From the IMG/VR virus record IMGVR_UViG_3300037961_001434, positions 5,071 to 36,981 of that record: 31,911 nt of DNA; one strand, written 5' to 3'. The position numbers were made by a program, and so were the translations under genes. Positions 30,720 to 31,911 of the stretch are shown here, one piece after another (within the stretch, counting starts at the first letter, position 1; each line of letters starts with the position of its first letter). Under the pieces are notes generated by a model, which saw nothing but the letters and a program-made list of their open reading frames with translations, did no database searches and had not been told where the DNA came from. Origin of the DNA: a virus.

Positions 30720-30950
30720 ATGAACATCTATCTAAACCTAAAACCGAATAACTATGAGGGAGAATCGGATCTCCTAACATTGGACTTGCCATCACACTGT
30801 ATCGATGATATAATGAGACTAGTCCGTCCTATTGCGGAACAAAAGGAAACATCTGATTACAAAGTTCTCAAGGACGTAATCAAAGAAGCAGCATTTACTA
30901 TTTCACAAAGAACAAATGAGCGTAAGAATCGTAAGAACAAGAAACGGTGA
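30720..30950 (+). CDS. Small hypothetical protein, 76 aa
   Basis: ATG 30720 follows GAGG (30711-30714) with five-base spacing; the earlier in-frame start at 30657 would run through the terminator. The protein is soluble with a strand-rich first half (IYLNLKPNNYEGESD), a helical second half and a very basic end (ERKNRKNKKR). It overlaps the next Sm-like gene by 35 nt. No family recognised. Confidence 0.7.
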   Translation: MNIYLNLKPNNYEGESDLLTLDLPSHCIDDIMRLVRPIAEQKETSDYKVLKDVIKEAAFTISQRTNERKNRKNKKR

Positions 30951-31281
30951 GGATGTTATCTGTGACATTCGAGAGATCTCTCAAGAGGGAGAATCTAAAG
31001 TCCTCGGGTATCAAATGATTCATCCATATACTATTTGGATCTCTGATGGTATCAATGCCGAGGATGATGAAGGGCAGATTCACAAGATCAGCAACCCTGA
31101 AATCACCATGGAACCTTTTGCACCATTAGCGAAGGAACATAAGATCATCGTTCGATACGATGAAATCATTAGTGCATACGAAACACATGACGATGTACTC
31201 AACAAATATAAAGAATTGGTGGAGGCAACACATGGAATCGAACCTGAAAGTGATCCTGTTGAAAAACGGGAATCTGAATGA
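30916..31281 (+). CDS. Sm-like domain protein 3 (121 aa)
   Basis: It begins SVRIVRTRNGEDVICDIREI, matching the start of the protein at 22892 in the NGE/SGE turn. IHPYTIWI, a MEPFAPLAKEHKIIV segment and a terminal helix with Tyr follow in the same order. It is thus a paralogue with an insertion between strands 2 and 4. It precedes the DNA polymerase gene by one more small gene, suggesting a role in replication-gene expression. Confidence 0.6.
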   Translation: MSVRIVRTRNGEDVICDIREISQEGESKVLGYQMIHPYTIWISDGINAEDDEGQIHKISNPEITMEPFAPLAKEHKIIVRYDEIISAYETHDDVLNKYKELVEATHGIEPESDPVEKRESE

Positions 31282-31486
31282 GTATTTGATTGGTAAAGTT
31301 ACAGAGTTGGATGAAGAACCTGCTCTGTTGGTAGAGGGATGCTATCGCATCCTAGAGGGTGGTGCTCTAGAGCAGTATCCTTTGTATTCGTCACAAAGAG
31401 ATTTGTTCTTGACAAGTGAGTCACTTTTCACTATAGTGGATCCGTCAGACAAAATTCGCGACGAGTACAAAAAAGTAAATGGGTAG
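31232..31486 (+). CDS. Possible Sm-like protein 4 (84 aa)
   Basis: ATG 31232 has a GGAGG site seven bases upstream and overlaps the preceding gene by 50 nt. The product starts KVILLKNGNLNEYLIGKVTE, a strand-NG-strand pattern like Sm1, then ALLVEGCYRI and a LFTIVDPSDKIRDEYKKV end with a helix. The relation to the other three is weaker. It overlaps gp43 by 8 nt, so gp43 translation may be coupled to it. Confidence 0.5.
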   Translation: MESNLKVILLKNGNLNEYLIGKVTELDEEPALLVEGCYRILEGGALEQYPLYSSQRDLFLTSESLFTIVDPSDKIRDEYKKVNG

Positions 31487-31911
31487 ATTCTACACCAACG
31501 TCCAACTAGCAGGCAACACAATTCTTTATCGTGGGTATGAAGATGGGCAACCAGTCCAATCTCGTGCCCACTTTTCACCTACTTTATTTGTACCCTCCAA
31601 CAAAAAAGAGAAGCATCAAACCCTGAGTGGTGAATACGTCAAACCAGTTAGGTTTGAATCTGCTAGAGAGGCAAGAGATTTTATCCAACAGTATGAAGGT
31701 GTCGATGGATTCCGAGTCCATGGATACGAAAGATTTGTTTATCAGTTTATCTCTAAGGAGTTCCCTAAAGAGGTTGACTATGATATCAGTCAGATGAAGA
31801 TCTTTGCACTTGATATTGAGGTGCAATGTGAGAACGGATTCCCCAACGTAGAAGAAGCAGCAGAAGAAATGCTGTCTATCACCGTCAAAGATATGGTGAC
31901 CAAGGAGTATT
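31479..31911 (+). CDS. gp43: DNA polymerase gp43, N-terminal part
   Basis: The gene starts at ATG 31479 (MGRFYTNVQLAGN) and runs off the window after 144 codons. It is the family B replicative polymerase. The first exonuclease motif is present with D112 and E114 in FALDIEV, the same residue numbers as in T4 gp43. The polymerase domain lies outside the window. It uses gp45, gp44 and gp62 encoded upstream. Confidence 0.95.
   Translation, partial: MGRFYTNVQLAGNTILYRGYEDGQPVQSRAHFSPTLFVPSNKKEKHQTLSGEYVKPVRFESAREARDFIQQYEGVDGFRVHGYERFVYQFISKEFPKEVDYDISQMKIFALDIEVQCENGFPNVEEAAEEMLSITVKDMVTKEY

Overview
The window is a piece of the genome of a T4-like myovirus, most probably a marine cyanophage infecting Synechococcus or Prochlorococcus. 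The evidence is a collinear T4 core (tail sheath gp18, tube gp19, portal gp20, core gp67-like, protease gp21, scaffold gp22, capsid gp23, UvsY, UvsW, gp55, gp47, gp46, gp45, gp44, gp62, RegA, gp43). Mixed in are genes known as cyanophage accessories: cobS, speD, hsp20, and several 2OG-Fe(II) oxygenases. No host gene, tRNA, insertion sequence or CRISPR array was seen.

Layout. (1) 1-7377: the structural module, entered inside gp18 and closed by a strong terminator after gp23. T4-late-type motifs (xATAAATA or CTAAATA) precede gp19, gp20, the gp67-like gene and gp22. (2) 7360-8062: an island without long genes. It has a consensus sigma-70 promoter, a strongly folding RNA of about 275 nt with its own terminator, a small-ORF cluster (26 and 58 aa) and another terminator. 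(3) 8097-10163: small late-type genes, a glutaredoxin-fold protein, a 2OG oxygenase, a second gp19-like tube-fold protein and a membrane microprotein. (4) 10182-13026: uvsY, a second 2OG oxygenase, uvsW and an Sm-like gene. (5) 13054-19365: a sigma-70 promoter driving gp55, gp47, a DUF3110-like gene, gp46, a small membrane or hypothetical gene, a large HExxH/VWA protein and a small hypothetical gene. (6) 19384-26157: a further sigma-70-type promoter, then cobS, a DUF3310-like gene, gp45, speD, gp44, a membrane microprotein, an Sm-like gene, another microprotein, dam, a PD-(D/E)xK nuclease-like gene, a third 2OG oxygenase, gp62 and regA, mostly with ATGA-type overlaps. (7) 26183-29869: membrane or exported proteins, four on the plus strand, then three signal-peptide proteins on the minus strand, the only minus-strand genes here. 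(8) 30027-31911: hsp20, small genes, two more Sm-like genes, and the start of gp43.

How it works together. Host-like sigma-70 promoters (perfect or near-perfect TATAAT, 16-bp spacer) drive early and middle functions, including the late sigma factor gp55. gp55 with the clamp gp45 would then fire the late motifs in front of the virion genes. gp44/gp62/gp45/gp43 form the replisome core; UvsY, UvsW and gp46/gp47 handle recombination-dependent replication; RegA restrains translation. The observations most worth following are the structured RNA after gp23, the CobS plus HExxH/VWA pair, the four Sm-like paralogues placed among replication and sigma genes, and the dam plus nuclease pair.
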